From Marinobacter bohaiensis (lineage in GTDB: Bacteria; Pseudomonadota; Gammaproteobacteria; Pseudomonadales; Oleiphilaceae), in NCBI RefSeq assembly GCF_003258515.1, contig NZ_QGEH01000001.1, forward strand, positions 62,001 through 126,000: 64,000 bases of DNA, read 5' to 3'. The notes beneath the pieces are model-generated. The model worked only from the letters and a program-made list of their open reading frames with translations, did no database searches and had not been told where the DNA came from. How positions within the stretch are numbered: the stretch's first letter is position 1; the number at the start of each line of letters is the position of its first letter. Shown here in pieces: positions 49,874 to 59,708 of the stretch. The position numbers and the translations under genes are program-made.

Positions 49874-50497
49874 CTAGCGGCGCTTGCCTCCCAGCAGGAT
49901 TCGCACCGCCTGGCAGGCGTCGTCCAGCTCCGCTTCCCGCGGTTCCCGACCGCAGATCACGTCGCTGTAGAGGCAGGATTCGGCGAGCCGGACCATGAAA
50001 TAGGACAGGCTCTCGGTCTTCATCGGCGGGCGCGCCAGGTGGCCGGCGTCGATCTGTTCCCACAGCATGCGGGTGTTGGCCTGCACCACGCGGTTGTGCA
50101 CGGTGGAGCTGGCGGAAGTGAGGATGCGCAGGGCGTATTCCGGATCCTGGGCGATGAAACGCCGCAGGGCCTTGTCGTGCAGCAGCGCCTTGTTGATCTG
50201 ATGGTAGACGCCCACCACGTAATCGATCCCGGAGCCCGGTACGTCCATCCGGGCCTTGTCCCGCAACGGCGCGTACAGCGACCAGAGAATTTCCCCCAGC
50301 AGCAGGTCCTTGTTGCCCACCCAGCGAAACAGGGTGGCGCGGCCGATGCCGAGTTCTTCCGCCAGTGAGGCCAGGTGAAGTCGTTCTCCCTGCAGCCAGA
50401 GCTCGCGGGCTCGCCTGAAGGCATCGTCGGGGGTGGGGCGTTGCGTCCGTTCGGCGGACGTCGTTTTGTGGGAGTTCGCGTTGGTTGCCACAGTCAC
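49874..50497 (-). CDS. TetR-family regulator, QsdR-like
   Basis: A 207-residue regulator. The N-terminal HTH contains LHLASLAEELGIGRATLFRWVGNKDLLLGEILWSLY (two adjoining stretches). The C-terminal ligand domain with FIAQDPEYALRILTS resembles the QsdR group. It starts with GTG (GTG-ACT-GTG; either could serve) after GACGAGG. It lies convergent to the thioesterase and divergent from the quinone reductase gene across a 609-bp gap. It probably represses a neighbouring unit, possibly its own; the ligand may be an acyl-CoA or lactone, by family analogy only. Confidence 0.88.
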   Translation of the reverse strand: MTVATNANSHKTTSAERTQRPTPDDAFRRARELWLQGERLHLASLAEELGIGRATLFRWVGNKDLLLGEILWSLYAPLRDKARMDVPGSGIDYVVGVYHQINKALLHDKALRRFIAQDPEYALRILTSASSTVHNRVVQANTRMLWEQIDAGHLARPPMKTESLSYFMVRLAESCLYSDVICGREPREAELDDACQAVRILLGGKRR

Positions 50498-50520
50498 CTC
50501 GTCCTGTCTGGGCTGGTTTT

Positions 50521-50547
50521 TTGTTGTTATGGATATTGTTGTTATGG
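50521..50547 (-). promoter_or_regulatory. Tandem CA-rich leader motifs before tetR
   Basis: On the minus strand CCATAACAACAA occurs twice (50536-50547 and 50521-50532), about 25-50 bases upstream of the GTG start. This doubled motif resembles Hfq/Crc sites. Confidence 0.4.
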
Positions 50548-50573
50548 GTGTCGCTATTTATGGGTGTCGCTAT
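50543..50573. repeat. Tandem direct repeat TATGGGTGTCGCTAT
   Basis: Two perfect 15-base copies (50543-50557 and 50559-50573) spaced 16 bases apart. They lie in the tetR 5' region and may be paired operator half-sites or a slippage product. Confidence 0.6.
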
Positions 50574-50689
50574 ATAGGCCAGAGGCTTCGCCGCTGGCCG
50601 GGTGTGTCGTCAGTATACTGATTCCGCCTGACTGACCCAGTGCCGCGCTGCGAAATTTGTGCATTGTTTGCAAGATTAGTCATTAATGA

Positions 50690-50997
50690 AACTAAATACC
50701 AATAATCAGAAAAAAGGTCCGCAAATGGCTCAAGGCAAGTAGGTATCAGCAGCACGGGAATTGCCGGTCATGACCTCGCTCAACCGGTGCGACAATCATC
50801 CCGGAACTATTCCTTCGCCTTCCGATCTTGAGTGTGTCGGTCATGGACGGTGTCTGGCTACTGCACCGTCCCTGGCCGCCTTCATGGAGTCTCATTGCTC
50901 CGGGTCATGCCGCCGGCAACCGTGCCCGATACGTCGGGAACGCCGCCGTCAGCCAGCCCGACCCGATTCGGCGGACACGCTTGTGTCCGCCTTTTTT
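50690..50997 (+). ncRNA. Candidate small RNA ending in an orphan terminator
   Basis: About 300 bases without a clear ORF end in a strong intrinsic terminator, as expected for an independent short transcript. A stem GGACGGTG...CACCGTCC (50844-50871) lies inside. Weak promoter-like hexamers TTGCAA and TAAATA lie near 50668-50698, overlapping the CATTAATG palindrome. The 5' end is approximate. It could instead be a premature terminator in a long leader of the quinone reductase gene. Confidence 0.35.
50970..50997 (+). terminator. Strong intrinsic terminator without upstream gene
   Basis: GGCGGACAC-GCTT-GTGTCCGCC is a perfect 9-bp stem followed by TTTTTT. The nearest plus-strand gene upstream ends at 49861, and tetR lies between on the other strand. 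Confidence 0.85.
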
Positions 50998-51076
50998 ATG
51001 GCTGACTGGCGGTTTCGGCGGTGCATTGATTTTCGTTATTTTCGAGACAATAATGAAATCAAATTCCAATAAATAA

Positions 51077-52081
<1,005 letters not shown>

Positions 52082-52092
52082 GGAGCTAGGCT

Positions 52093-52992
52093 ATGGCGAC
52101 GCTGCAACCGTTTGTCGACGGCGGCACCTTTTTTGAAGGGCCGCGCTGGCACGACGGCGCCTGGTGGGTGTCCGACTTCTACGCGCACACCGTCAGCCGT
52201 ATTGACGCCGGTGGCCGGCGCGAGACCGTGATGGAGGTGCCGGGCCAGCCGTCGGGGCTGGGCTGGTTGCCGGACGGCTCGATGCTGGTGGTGTCCATGC
52301 TGGATCAGCGCGTCCTGCGGCGTTGGCCGGATGGTCGGGTGACCACCCACGCCGACATTGGCCACCTCGCGACCGGCCACGCCAACGACCTGGTCGTTGC
52401 GCCCGACGGCGGCGCCTGGGTGGGCAACTTCGGCTTCGACCTGATGGCAGGGGAAGCCATGCAGCCCGCCTGTCTGGCCCGGATTGCACCGGATGGCGCA
52501 GTCAGCACGGCCGCGACGGACCTCTATTTCCCCAACGGCGCGGTGATCACGCCGGAGGGCCGGACGCTGATCGTCGGTGAGACCTTCGGCAACGCCATGA
52601 CGGCGTTCAGCATCGGCGCGGACGGCACGCTGTCCGACCGCCGCGACTGGGCCCGCTTCGGCCCGCGCCCGGAGCCGGGCGCCGAGCGCACGGAACTGCT
52701 ACGGCAACTGGCGGTGGGGCCGGACGGCTGCTGTCTCGATGCGGATAACCACCTGTGGGTCGCCGATGCCTTCAACCAGCGCTGCATCCGGGTCGCGCCG
52801 GGCGGTGCCATCGTCGATGAACTGAAGCCCGCCAATGGCCAGGGCGTGTTTGCCTGCATGCTGGGCGGCGACGACGGTCGCACCCTGCTGGTCTGCGTAG
52901 CGCCGGATTCCAGCGCGCGGCGCCGCAAGCTCGCGCCGGAGGCGAGCCTGTGGACGGCGCGGGTCGACGTGCCGCATGCCGGCCAGCCCTGA
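52093..52992 (+). CDS. SMP-30/gluconolactonase/LRE family protein
   Basis: A 299-residue six-bladed beta-propeller hydrolase. Metal ligands are recognisable: Glu in FFEGPRW (residue 15), Asn in HANDLVV, Asn in FPNGAVI and Asp in HLWVADAF. Members open lactones or hydrolyse related esters; the true substrate is unknown. There is no signal peptide, so it is cytoplasmic. AAGGAG precedes the ATG. It is probably cotranscribed with the quinone reductase, suggesting a small redox-plus-lactone module. Confidence 0.88.
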   Translation: MATLQPFVDGGTFFEGPRWHDGAWWVSDFYAHTVSRIDAGGRRETVMEVPGQPSGLGWLPDGSMLVVSMLDQRVLRRWPDGRVTTHADIGHLATGHANDLVVAPDGGAWVGNFGFDLMAGEAMQPACLARIAPDGAVSTAATDLYFPNGAVITPEGRTLIVGETFGNAMTAFSIGADGTLSDRRDWARFGPRPEPGAERTELLRQLAVGPDGCCLDADNHLWVADAFNQRCIRVAPGGAIVDELKPANGQGVFACMLGGDDGRTLLVCVAPDSSARRRKLAPEASLWTARVDVPHAGQP

Positions 52993-53003
52993 TCCGGCCG
53001 CGC

Positions 53004-54689
<1,686 letters not shown>

Positions 54690-54695
54690 GGGCAT

Positions 54696-54714
54696 CCTCT
54701 TGTTGTGTTGTTTT
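54696..54714 (-). promoter_or_regulatory. CA-rich leader motif before the flavoprotein
   Basis: On the minus strand AAAACAACACAACAAGAGG directly precedes the start and contains the ribosome binding site, the longest CA-rich leader in the window. Confidence 0.5.
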
Positions 54715-54972
54715 CGGCTTGTCGTGTCGTTTCTGGCTTGTTGTGTTGTTCTGGGGTCTGGCGTTTCTCCAATGTACGACGAAAGTCGAGAACTGCCCAG
54801 TTCACGGTTGCACACCGTTACAGGCGATGCCGCCTTTTCTTGATGGGTGTCAATGAAATGGCGGATTTCGAGGGCGGATACTGACGTAAGCCTGTGGCGG
54901 CCTGCGGCGCTCTGCTAAGCTCCCGGCGCCCGCTCGCAGGGCCAACGGCTGAATTAGGGAGGATCACTGACC

Positions 54973-55380
54973 ATGGCTGTGGTTGGTTCGAAAGACAGCG
55001 ACATTGTTTTCCAGAGCTATGGACGTTGCTGCAACGACGACAATTTTTTCAAGCATTTCTACGACCGCTTTATGGCCAGCTCGGACGCGATCCGGGAGCG
55101 CTTCGTGGACACCGATATGCCGGCCCAGCGCCACCTGTTGCGCAACGGCATCATGCAGCTGGTGCTGTATTCGCGGGGGATGTCCGACGCCAAACTCCGG
55201 GCCCTGGGAGAGAGTCACTGCCGACACGCCTTCAACATCCGCCCAGAGTGGTACGACCTGTGGATCGAAGCCCTGATGGCCACCTTGCGTGAATACGATC
55301 CCCAGTTCACCCTGGACGTGGAGGCCGCCTGGCGCCGTGCGATTGCACCGGGGGTGGAGTTGATCAAGAGTGCCTACTGA
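54973..55380 (+). CDS. Single-domain globin
   Basis: A 135-residue protein with the globin fold. The proximal (F8) His is His82 in LGESHCRHAFNIRPEWYDLW, a globin FG-corner pattern. Helix E carries Gln52/His54 near the distal site. A haem-binding role in oxygen, NO or sulfide chemistry is likely. There is no reductase or sensor domain fused, and it is shorter than flavohaemoglobin. Cys19 and Cys20 are adjacent near the N-terminus, which is unusual. GGGAGG precedes the ATG. It is convergent with the CcoM-like gene, which also points to respiration. Confidence 0.8.
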   Translation: MAVVGSKDSDIVFQSYGRCCNDDNFFKHFYDRFMASSDAIRERFVDTDMPAQRHLLRNGIMQLVLYSRGMSDAKLRALGESHCRHAFNIRPEWYDLWIEALMATLREYDPQFTLDVEAAWRRAIAPGVELIKSAY

Positions 55381-55394
55381 GCCTTATCCGACAT

Positions 55395-55429
55395 AAAAAA
55401 AATCCCCCTGACGGACGGAGTCAGGGGGA
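55395..55429 (-). terminator. Intrinsic terminator for the ccoM-like transcript
   Basis: TCCCCCTGAC and GTCAGGGGGA pair around GGACGGA. The plus-strand A-run at 55395-55402 becomes a T-run on the minus strand. It closes the small gene at 55520-55651 and may also stop the globin transcript. Confidence 0.8.
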
Positions 55430-55519
55430 AAAGCTCGATCTGCTTTTTATCGACCGGTTTTCAGTCTGGCTGGTGTCGGACGTGCCCGTCTCTTGCTCCC
55501 CGTGTCTCCCTCGGAGCCC

Positions 55520-55651
55520 TCATTGACGAGGGTCTTTGTGCTTCACCTTCCGGTGGGAATCCTTGTAAATGAACCAGCCCACGCCGCCGAAGAACGCGCA
55601 GGCCAGAATGGCCGTGGCAATGCCCGCAATAACGACTGCATCTGTGTACAT
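55520..55651 (-). CDS. ccoM: CcoM-like small subunit of cbb3 cytochrome oxidase (43 aa)
   Basis: A 43-residue single-helix membrane protein: a short N-terminus (MYTDAVV), one hydrophobic helix (about 5-27), an aromatic end (GWFIYKDS) and a basic tail. This closely recalls CcoM of Pseudomonas stutzeri, a 30-40-residue subunit that stabilises the cbb3 oxidase and has the same F/YxDxVV start and F-I-x-K-D helix end. GGGGGAG precedes the ATG. Two perfect FNR/Anr boxes lie 63-108 bp upstream, as expected for a microaerobic oxidase, and a terminator follows. The ccoNOPQ operon is not in the window, so this is an unlinked accessory gene. It is too short for most automated callers. Confidence 0.75.
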   Translation of the reverse strand: MYTDAVVIAGIATAILACAFFGGVGWFIYKDSHRKVKHKDPRQ

Positions 55652-55713
55652 GACAGCTCCCCCTGTCCCCGTAGTCGATGGTCATACTCTATGACGCGCT
55701 CGCCCGAGCCGAT

Positions 55714-55727
55714 TTGATTTGCATCAA
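55714..55727. promoter_or_regulatory. FNR/Anr box, proximal
   Basis: TTGATTTGCATCAA is a perfect TTGAT-N4-ATCAA site centred about 69 bp before the ccoM-like start. At the class II position this predicts a transcription start about 28 bp upstream of the ATG. Confidence 0.8.
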
Positions 55728-55745
55728 TTGATCGGACCGTGACCT

Positions 55746-55759
55746 TTGATCTCAATCAA
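55746..55759. promoter_or_regulatory. FNR/Anr box, distal
   Basis: TTGATCTCAATCAA is a second perfect TTGAT-N4-ATCAA site, 32 bp (three helical turns) from the first. Two sites on the same DNA face suggest strong or dual anaerobic control. Confidence 0.8.
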
Positions 55760-55941
55760 GGTTTGGGGGGCCGCTGCTAGTGTCTCGTCTGGTTAATTCA
55801 ATGATCTGCCAAGCCCCGGAAAGCCATGAGAGCAAGGCGGGCGACGCCGGTGTGGTGGTTCCCAATCAAGGGATGGACACTGGCTGCAACGGGTGCACGT
55901 GATTAGACTGTAAGCCGTTCCCGTCACGGATGCCGAGGGAT

Positions 55942-56271
55942 ATGGCCTTTACCACCGAGTTCCTGCTGTTGTTCTTCCACCATCTGCTGCTGGCGGCCCC
56001 CATCCTTGGGTTCCTGGTTCTGCTGATCCTCGGGCTGGGGCTCTGGGCCGGCCGGTTGGAGCGCTGGCCCTGGCGCGATGCGCTGTACTGGGCCTGTATC
56101 ACCGGCACCACCGTGGGTTACGGCGACCGGGTGCCCGTCCGCGGTTGGGCACGGTTCCTGGCGATCGTCATTGCCCTGGCGGGGCTGGTGCTCAGTGGGC
56201 TGATCGTGGCCATGGCGGTCAGCGCCGGCAGCGAGGTCTTCGCTCAGTTGCAGGCAGCCCGTTCAGGTTGA
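55942..56271 (+). CDS. Two-transmembrane potassium channel
   Basis: A 109-residue ion channel: TM1 about 6-32, pore helix about 45-55, selectivity filter TTVGYGD (residues 55-61), TM2 about 66-92 and a short cytoplasmic end. This is the minimal KcsA-like design; four subunits would make the pore. There is no RCK or voltage-sensor domain. CGAGGG precedes the ATG at 55942; an in-frame ATG at 55930 is possible. The 3' end overlaps the convergent mechanosensitive channel gene by nine bases. Confidence 0.92.
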   Translation: MAFTTEFLLLFFHHLLLAAPILGFLVLLILGLGLWAGRLERWPWRDALYWACITGTTVGYGDRVPVRGWARFLAIVIALAGLVLSGLIVAMAVSAGSEVFAQLQAARSG

Positions 56272-57921
56272 ATCCCGCGCGTTGCCGGATTCGTCCGGCG
56301 GCCTGGCCGGGGCCGCGTACCACCGTTCCTGTGGCACCAGCTTGGGTTCGTCCGGGTCGCTGATGTAGGCCGGCGTCATGATCGCCACGCCGTATTCGTT
56401 GAACACATCCAGGACGTGGCGATGCAGTTCCGCCGCTCTATAGAAGCGATGCGCCGGCGAATCGATGCTGACGTTGAGTTCGTAGGTGACCGCGAAATCC
56501 CCCAGGGCCTTTTCCAGCACGAACGGTGCCGGTTTCTCCAGCAGGCCCCGGGTGCGCGCCGCCGCTTCCTTGAGCATGGCTTCCACCTGACGCCAGGGCG
56601 TCTCGTAGCCAATCCCGACTGTGGCGCTGAGCATCAGGCCGTTCTCCGCCGCCGACCGGGTCAGGTTGGTGACCGGGCTGTTGAGGATCAGCGAGTTGGG
56701 CAGCACGATTTCCTCGTTGCGGAAGGTGCGCAGGTGCGTAACCAGCAGTCGCGTTTCCCGCACGGTGCCGGTGTATTCGCCTACCGTGATGACGTCGCCG
56801 ATGCTGAAGGCGCGGCGGTAGGTCATGGCGTAGCCAGCCACCACGCTGGACACCGCCGACGAGGCGCCCAGCGATACCATGATGCCCAGCAGGATCGACA
56901 GGCCCTGGAAGGCGGCGCTGCCGGAGCCGGGAATATAGGGATAGGCCAGCACCACGGTGAGCAGGACCACGAAGAAACGCAGCAGCTTGTAGGTGGGTTG
57001 CGCCCATTCCGCCTCGAAGCCGCCGATGTGGATCCGGCCCCGCTCGATGCCACGGAAGAACAGCTGCATGAGTTTGAGCAGGTAGCGTGAGACCGCCACC
57101 AGCACGACCAGGAAAACCAGCTCCGGCAGGTAGTCGAGGAAGGCGCTGACGATGCTGACCACCGGCTCGGTGAACAGCGTCAGCAGGGTGCGGGCGGTGC
57201 CGTGGGTCCAGGGGAACTGGTAGAGGACGAACTCCAGGCCCAGGTAGGCCACGACCAGCACGGTGGCGATGCGCAGGAAGCGGATGAACCCGGTCAGGGC
57301 CGCCCAGATGTTGTCGGCCCGTACCAGCTCGAAGGATTCGATCTTCAGATCCTGAACCCGTCGCCGGTAATGCTGGTCAAGAAACGCCAGCAGGCGCCGG
57401 TAGAGGAACAGGGCCAGCCACAGCAGCGCCAGGGTCAGCACCAGTGCGGCGCCGGCCTTCATGCTGGCCGTGGCCAGATAGTCCGAGCTGCGCTGGTTGC
57501 GATAGCGGGTGATGGCGTCCGCCGTCCGGCGCTGGAACGCCTCGGCGACTTCCTCCAGGGGCGCACCCTCCGCCATGGCATCGACGGGGAATACGGTCAG
57601 CAGCGGTGTCTGCGCGGCGGCGATCTCGACCCGGCCGTCCCGACCTATGCTGCGAATACTGTCCACCGCCACTGTATGATCGGATGCCACCTCCAGGATG
57701 TTGCGGCGGATGTTGGCTGCGCGCTCCGCCGCCGGAAACGACGCCGTGCCGGCGATTCGGAACAGCGGGCGGCCATCGACGTTGACGCTGGCGGTGTCGA
57801 TCTGGCTGGGGTCGGGCGCCGTCTCCTGGGCCAGTGCCGGGCACGCCAGGAACCACAGCGTGGCCGCTGCAATGAGGGTGGCCAGGCTGTGCCTGATGGA
57901 ACGTCCGGTCCCGTTGTGCAT
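56263..57921 (-). CDS. MscS-family mechanosensitive ion channel
   Basis: A 552-residue channel. A signal peptide ends at ALAQE (residue 35), followed by a periplasmic domain to about 160 and then several helices. The pore helix and beta-domain contain LLGIMVSLGASSAVSSVVAGYA and IGDVITVGEYTGTVRE, and the C-terminal alpha/beta domain has the IVLPNSLILNSPVTNLTR pattern. It releases solutes under hypo-osmotic stress. The ATG at 57921 is preferred because TTAGGA precedes it; ATG at 57930 is an alternative. It is convergent with a K+ channel gene, so the pair could act in osmotic balance. Confidence 0.92.
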   Translation of the reverse strand: MHNGTGRSIRHSLATLIAAATLWFLACPALAQETAPDPSQIDTASVNVDGRPLFRIAGTASFPAAERAANIRRNILEVASDHTVAVDSIRSIGRDGRVEIAAAQTPLLTVFPVDAMAEGAPLEEVAEAFQRRTADAITRYRNQRSSDYLATASMKAGAALVLTLALLWLALFLYRRLLAFLDQHYRRRVQDLKIESFELVRADNIWAALTGFIRFLRIATVLVVAYLGLEFVLYQFPWTHGTARTLLTLFTEPVVSIVSAFLDYLPELVFLVVLVAVSRYLLKLMQLFFRGIERGRIHIGGFEAEWAQPTYKLLRFFVVLLTVVLAYPYIPGSGSAAFQGLSILLGIMVSLGASSAVSSVVAGYAMTYRRAFSIGDVITVGEYTGTVRETRLLVTHLRTFRNEEIVLPNSLILNSPVTNLTRSAAENGLMLSATVGIGYETPWRQVEAMLKEAAARTRGLLEKPAPFVLEKALGDFAVTYELNVSIDSPAHRFYRAAELHRHVLDVFNEYGVAIMTPAYISDPDEPKLVPQERWYAAPARPPDESGNARDST

Positions 57922-58360
57922 CGCTGTCATCCTAACGTGACGGGGCCGGTGGCGGCGGTGACGGCCGCGGTCCCTGGCCCGGTATCGTCCTTCGGCCGAT
58001 GCCCGTGGAGCACGGCATCGGTTCCCGCCATCAGTATAAGAAATTCCCGGCCATCTCACCGAAAGCCTGGAAAAGCGATGGTTATCCGACGTGGCTGGCC
58101 TGGTTGCGCTATCGTGGTGCAATAGAGCGTGAGGAGCTGGGGCTTCGATGTGGCGTCGAACAGTGATCCGGCGCGGAATACCGGGTGTCGCGATATTTCC
58201 TGAACAATTGGCCAGCTTTTTGCTCAACAAATCCGCAGTGCTGATTCATGCCCGGAATCTGCATCGTGATTCGATAACAGGTTAAACTCACGGGCCACGA
58301 CTGAGTCGCTCTAAAAAGAAAGTGATATCGAGAAAACGATACCAACAGGAGAGTGTGCGA
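57922..58360. other. Intergenic region between mscS-type and BMP-type genes
   Basis: A 439-bp divergent spacer. I saw no convincing gene, strong operator or sigma-54 site. The AACAGGAG sequence at about 58343-58350 is the ribosome binding site of the BMP gene. Confidence 0.5.
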
Positions 58361-59428
58361 ATGCGCTTTTTCAAGAAACTGGCTGTGCTGGCTGCCCTGG
58401 TGATCCCCATGCATGCCCTGGCGGAAGATCCGTTGAAAGTGGGTTTTGTCTACGTCGGCCCGATTGGTGACCACGGCTGGAGTTACCAGCACGATCAGGG
58501 ACGTAAGGCCCTGGAAGAACACTTTGGCGACAAGGTGCAGACCACTTACGTGGAGAACGTCAGCGAGGGCGCGGACGCCGAGCGCACCATCCGTCGTCTG
58601 GCCCAGGCCGGTAACGACGTCATCTTCACCACCTCCTTCGGCTTCATGAACGCCACCGCGCGCGTAGCCAAGGAATACCCGGACAAAACCTTCCTGCACG
58701 CCACCGGCTACAAGCGTGCCGAGAACCTGGGCACCTACCTGGCGGTGACCTATGAAGGCCGCTACGTCAGCGGCACGGCGGCGGGCCTGGTGACCGAGTC
58801 CAACAAGATCGGCTACATCGCCTCCTTCCCGATCCCGGAAGTCATCCGTGACATCAACGCCACCTTCATGGCGGCGCGCAAGGTCAATCCGGACGTGGAG
58901 CTGAAGGTGGTGTGGGTCAGCACCTGGTTCGACCCGGCCAAGGAAGCGGATGCGGCCAACACCCTGATGGATCAGGGCGTGGACGTGATCGTTCAGCATA
59001 CCGACAGCCCGGCCGCCATGCTGGCCGCCGAGAAGCGCGGCAAGTGGGCCGTGGGCCAGGCGTCCGACATGTCCCACTTCGGTCCGCACGCGCACCTGCT
59101 GTCCGTGGTTGACGACTGGGCCCCGTACTACATCGAGACCGTGCAGGACGTCATGGACGGCACCTGGGAATCCGAGGACACCTGGGGCGGCATCGCCGAA
59201 GGCGATATCAAGATCGCTTCGATCAGCGATCGTCTGAGCGACGAGCAGCGCGCCAAGGTGGATTCGGTCATCGAGGGCATTCGCAGCGGCGAGATCCAGC
59301 CCTACGCCGGCCCGATCTACGACCAGGACGGCACCCTGCGCGTGAAGGAAGGCGAAGTCGCCACCCACGAACAGCTGACCAGCATGGACTGGTACGTTCA
59401 GGGCATGACCGCGACCATGCCGAACTGA
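58361..59428 (+). CDS. BMP-family ABC substrate-binding protein (PnrA-like)
   Basis: A 355-residue periplasmic protein. A signal peptide ends at ALAED (residue 22), followed by VGFVYVGPIGDHGWSYQHDQG, the classical opening of Bmp/PnrA proteins, which bind purine nucleosides or related bases. VTYEGRYVSGTAAGL and FGPHAHLLSVVDDWAPYY are typical later blocks. AGGAGAG precedes the ATG at 58361. No permease or ATPase gene is adjacent. A purine-type deaminase is encoded 280 bp downstream on the other strand, which supports a nucleobase-related ligand. Confidence 0.9.
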   Translation: MRFFKKLAVLAALVIPMHALAEDPLKVGFVYVGPIGDHGWSYQHDQGRKALEEHFGDKVQTTYVENVSEGADAERTIRRLAQAGNDVIFTTSFGFMNATARVAKEYPDKTFLHATGYKRAENLGTYLAVTYEGRYVSGTAAGLVTESNKIGYIASFPIPEVIRDINATFMAARKVNPDVELKVVWVSTWFDPAKEADAANTLMDQGVDVIVQHTDSPAAMLAAEKRGKWAVGQASDMSHFGPHAHLLSVVDDWAPYYIETVQDVMDGTWESEDTWGGIAEGDIKIASISDRLSDEQRAKVDSVIEGIRSGEIQPYAGPIYDQDGTLRVKEGEVATHEQLTSMDWYVQGMTATMPN

Positions 59429-59475
59429 ACGCTGTCGAATCCGGCGGACACCGTGTCCGCCCTGGATGACGGTCA

Positions 59476-59506
59476 GGCCCGAAGCGTAATGCAACGGGCC
59501 TTTTTT
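59476..59506 (+). terminator. Intrinsic terminator after the BMP gene
   Basis: GGCCCG and CGGGCC form a stem followed by TTTTTT at 59501-59506. A stem without T-run, GGCGGACAC/GTGTCCGCC, lies just upstream near 59442. Confidence 0.85.
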
Positions 59507-59574
59507 GTGGCTGGAGAATGGGGGGTGCTGCGATAAGGGCAGTGCGGTGCAGATTGACCACCCTCAGGTGACAC

Positions 59575-59706
59575 CTCAGGCAGGCCTTTCGGCCTGCTCG
59601 GAAGCTGAGGCGTCCGCTACACAGTATGGTGCATCCTTAACCGTTGCCGGTATGGCGGGAGCGTGTAGCCGACGCTTCAGCTTCGGAGGCGCCGTCAGGC
59701 GCCCTC
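59575..59706. repeat. REP-like half-elements in reversed order
   Basis: A right-half copy (ending GGAAGCTGAGGCGTCCGCTACA, here shortened to its last 15 as GAGGCGTCCGCTACA) at about 59575-59622 precedes a left-half copy beginning TGTAGCCGACGCTTCAGCTT at 59664-59706. The order right-then-left differs from the intact copies and suggests rearrangement or two decayed elements. The second ends at the deaminase stop codon. Confidence 0.6.
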
Positions 59707-59708
59707 AT

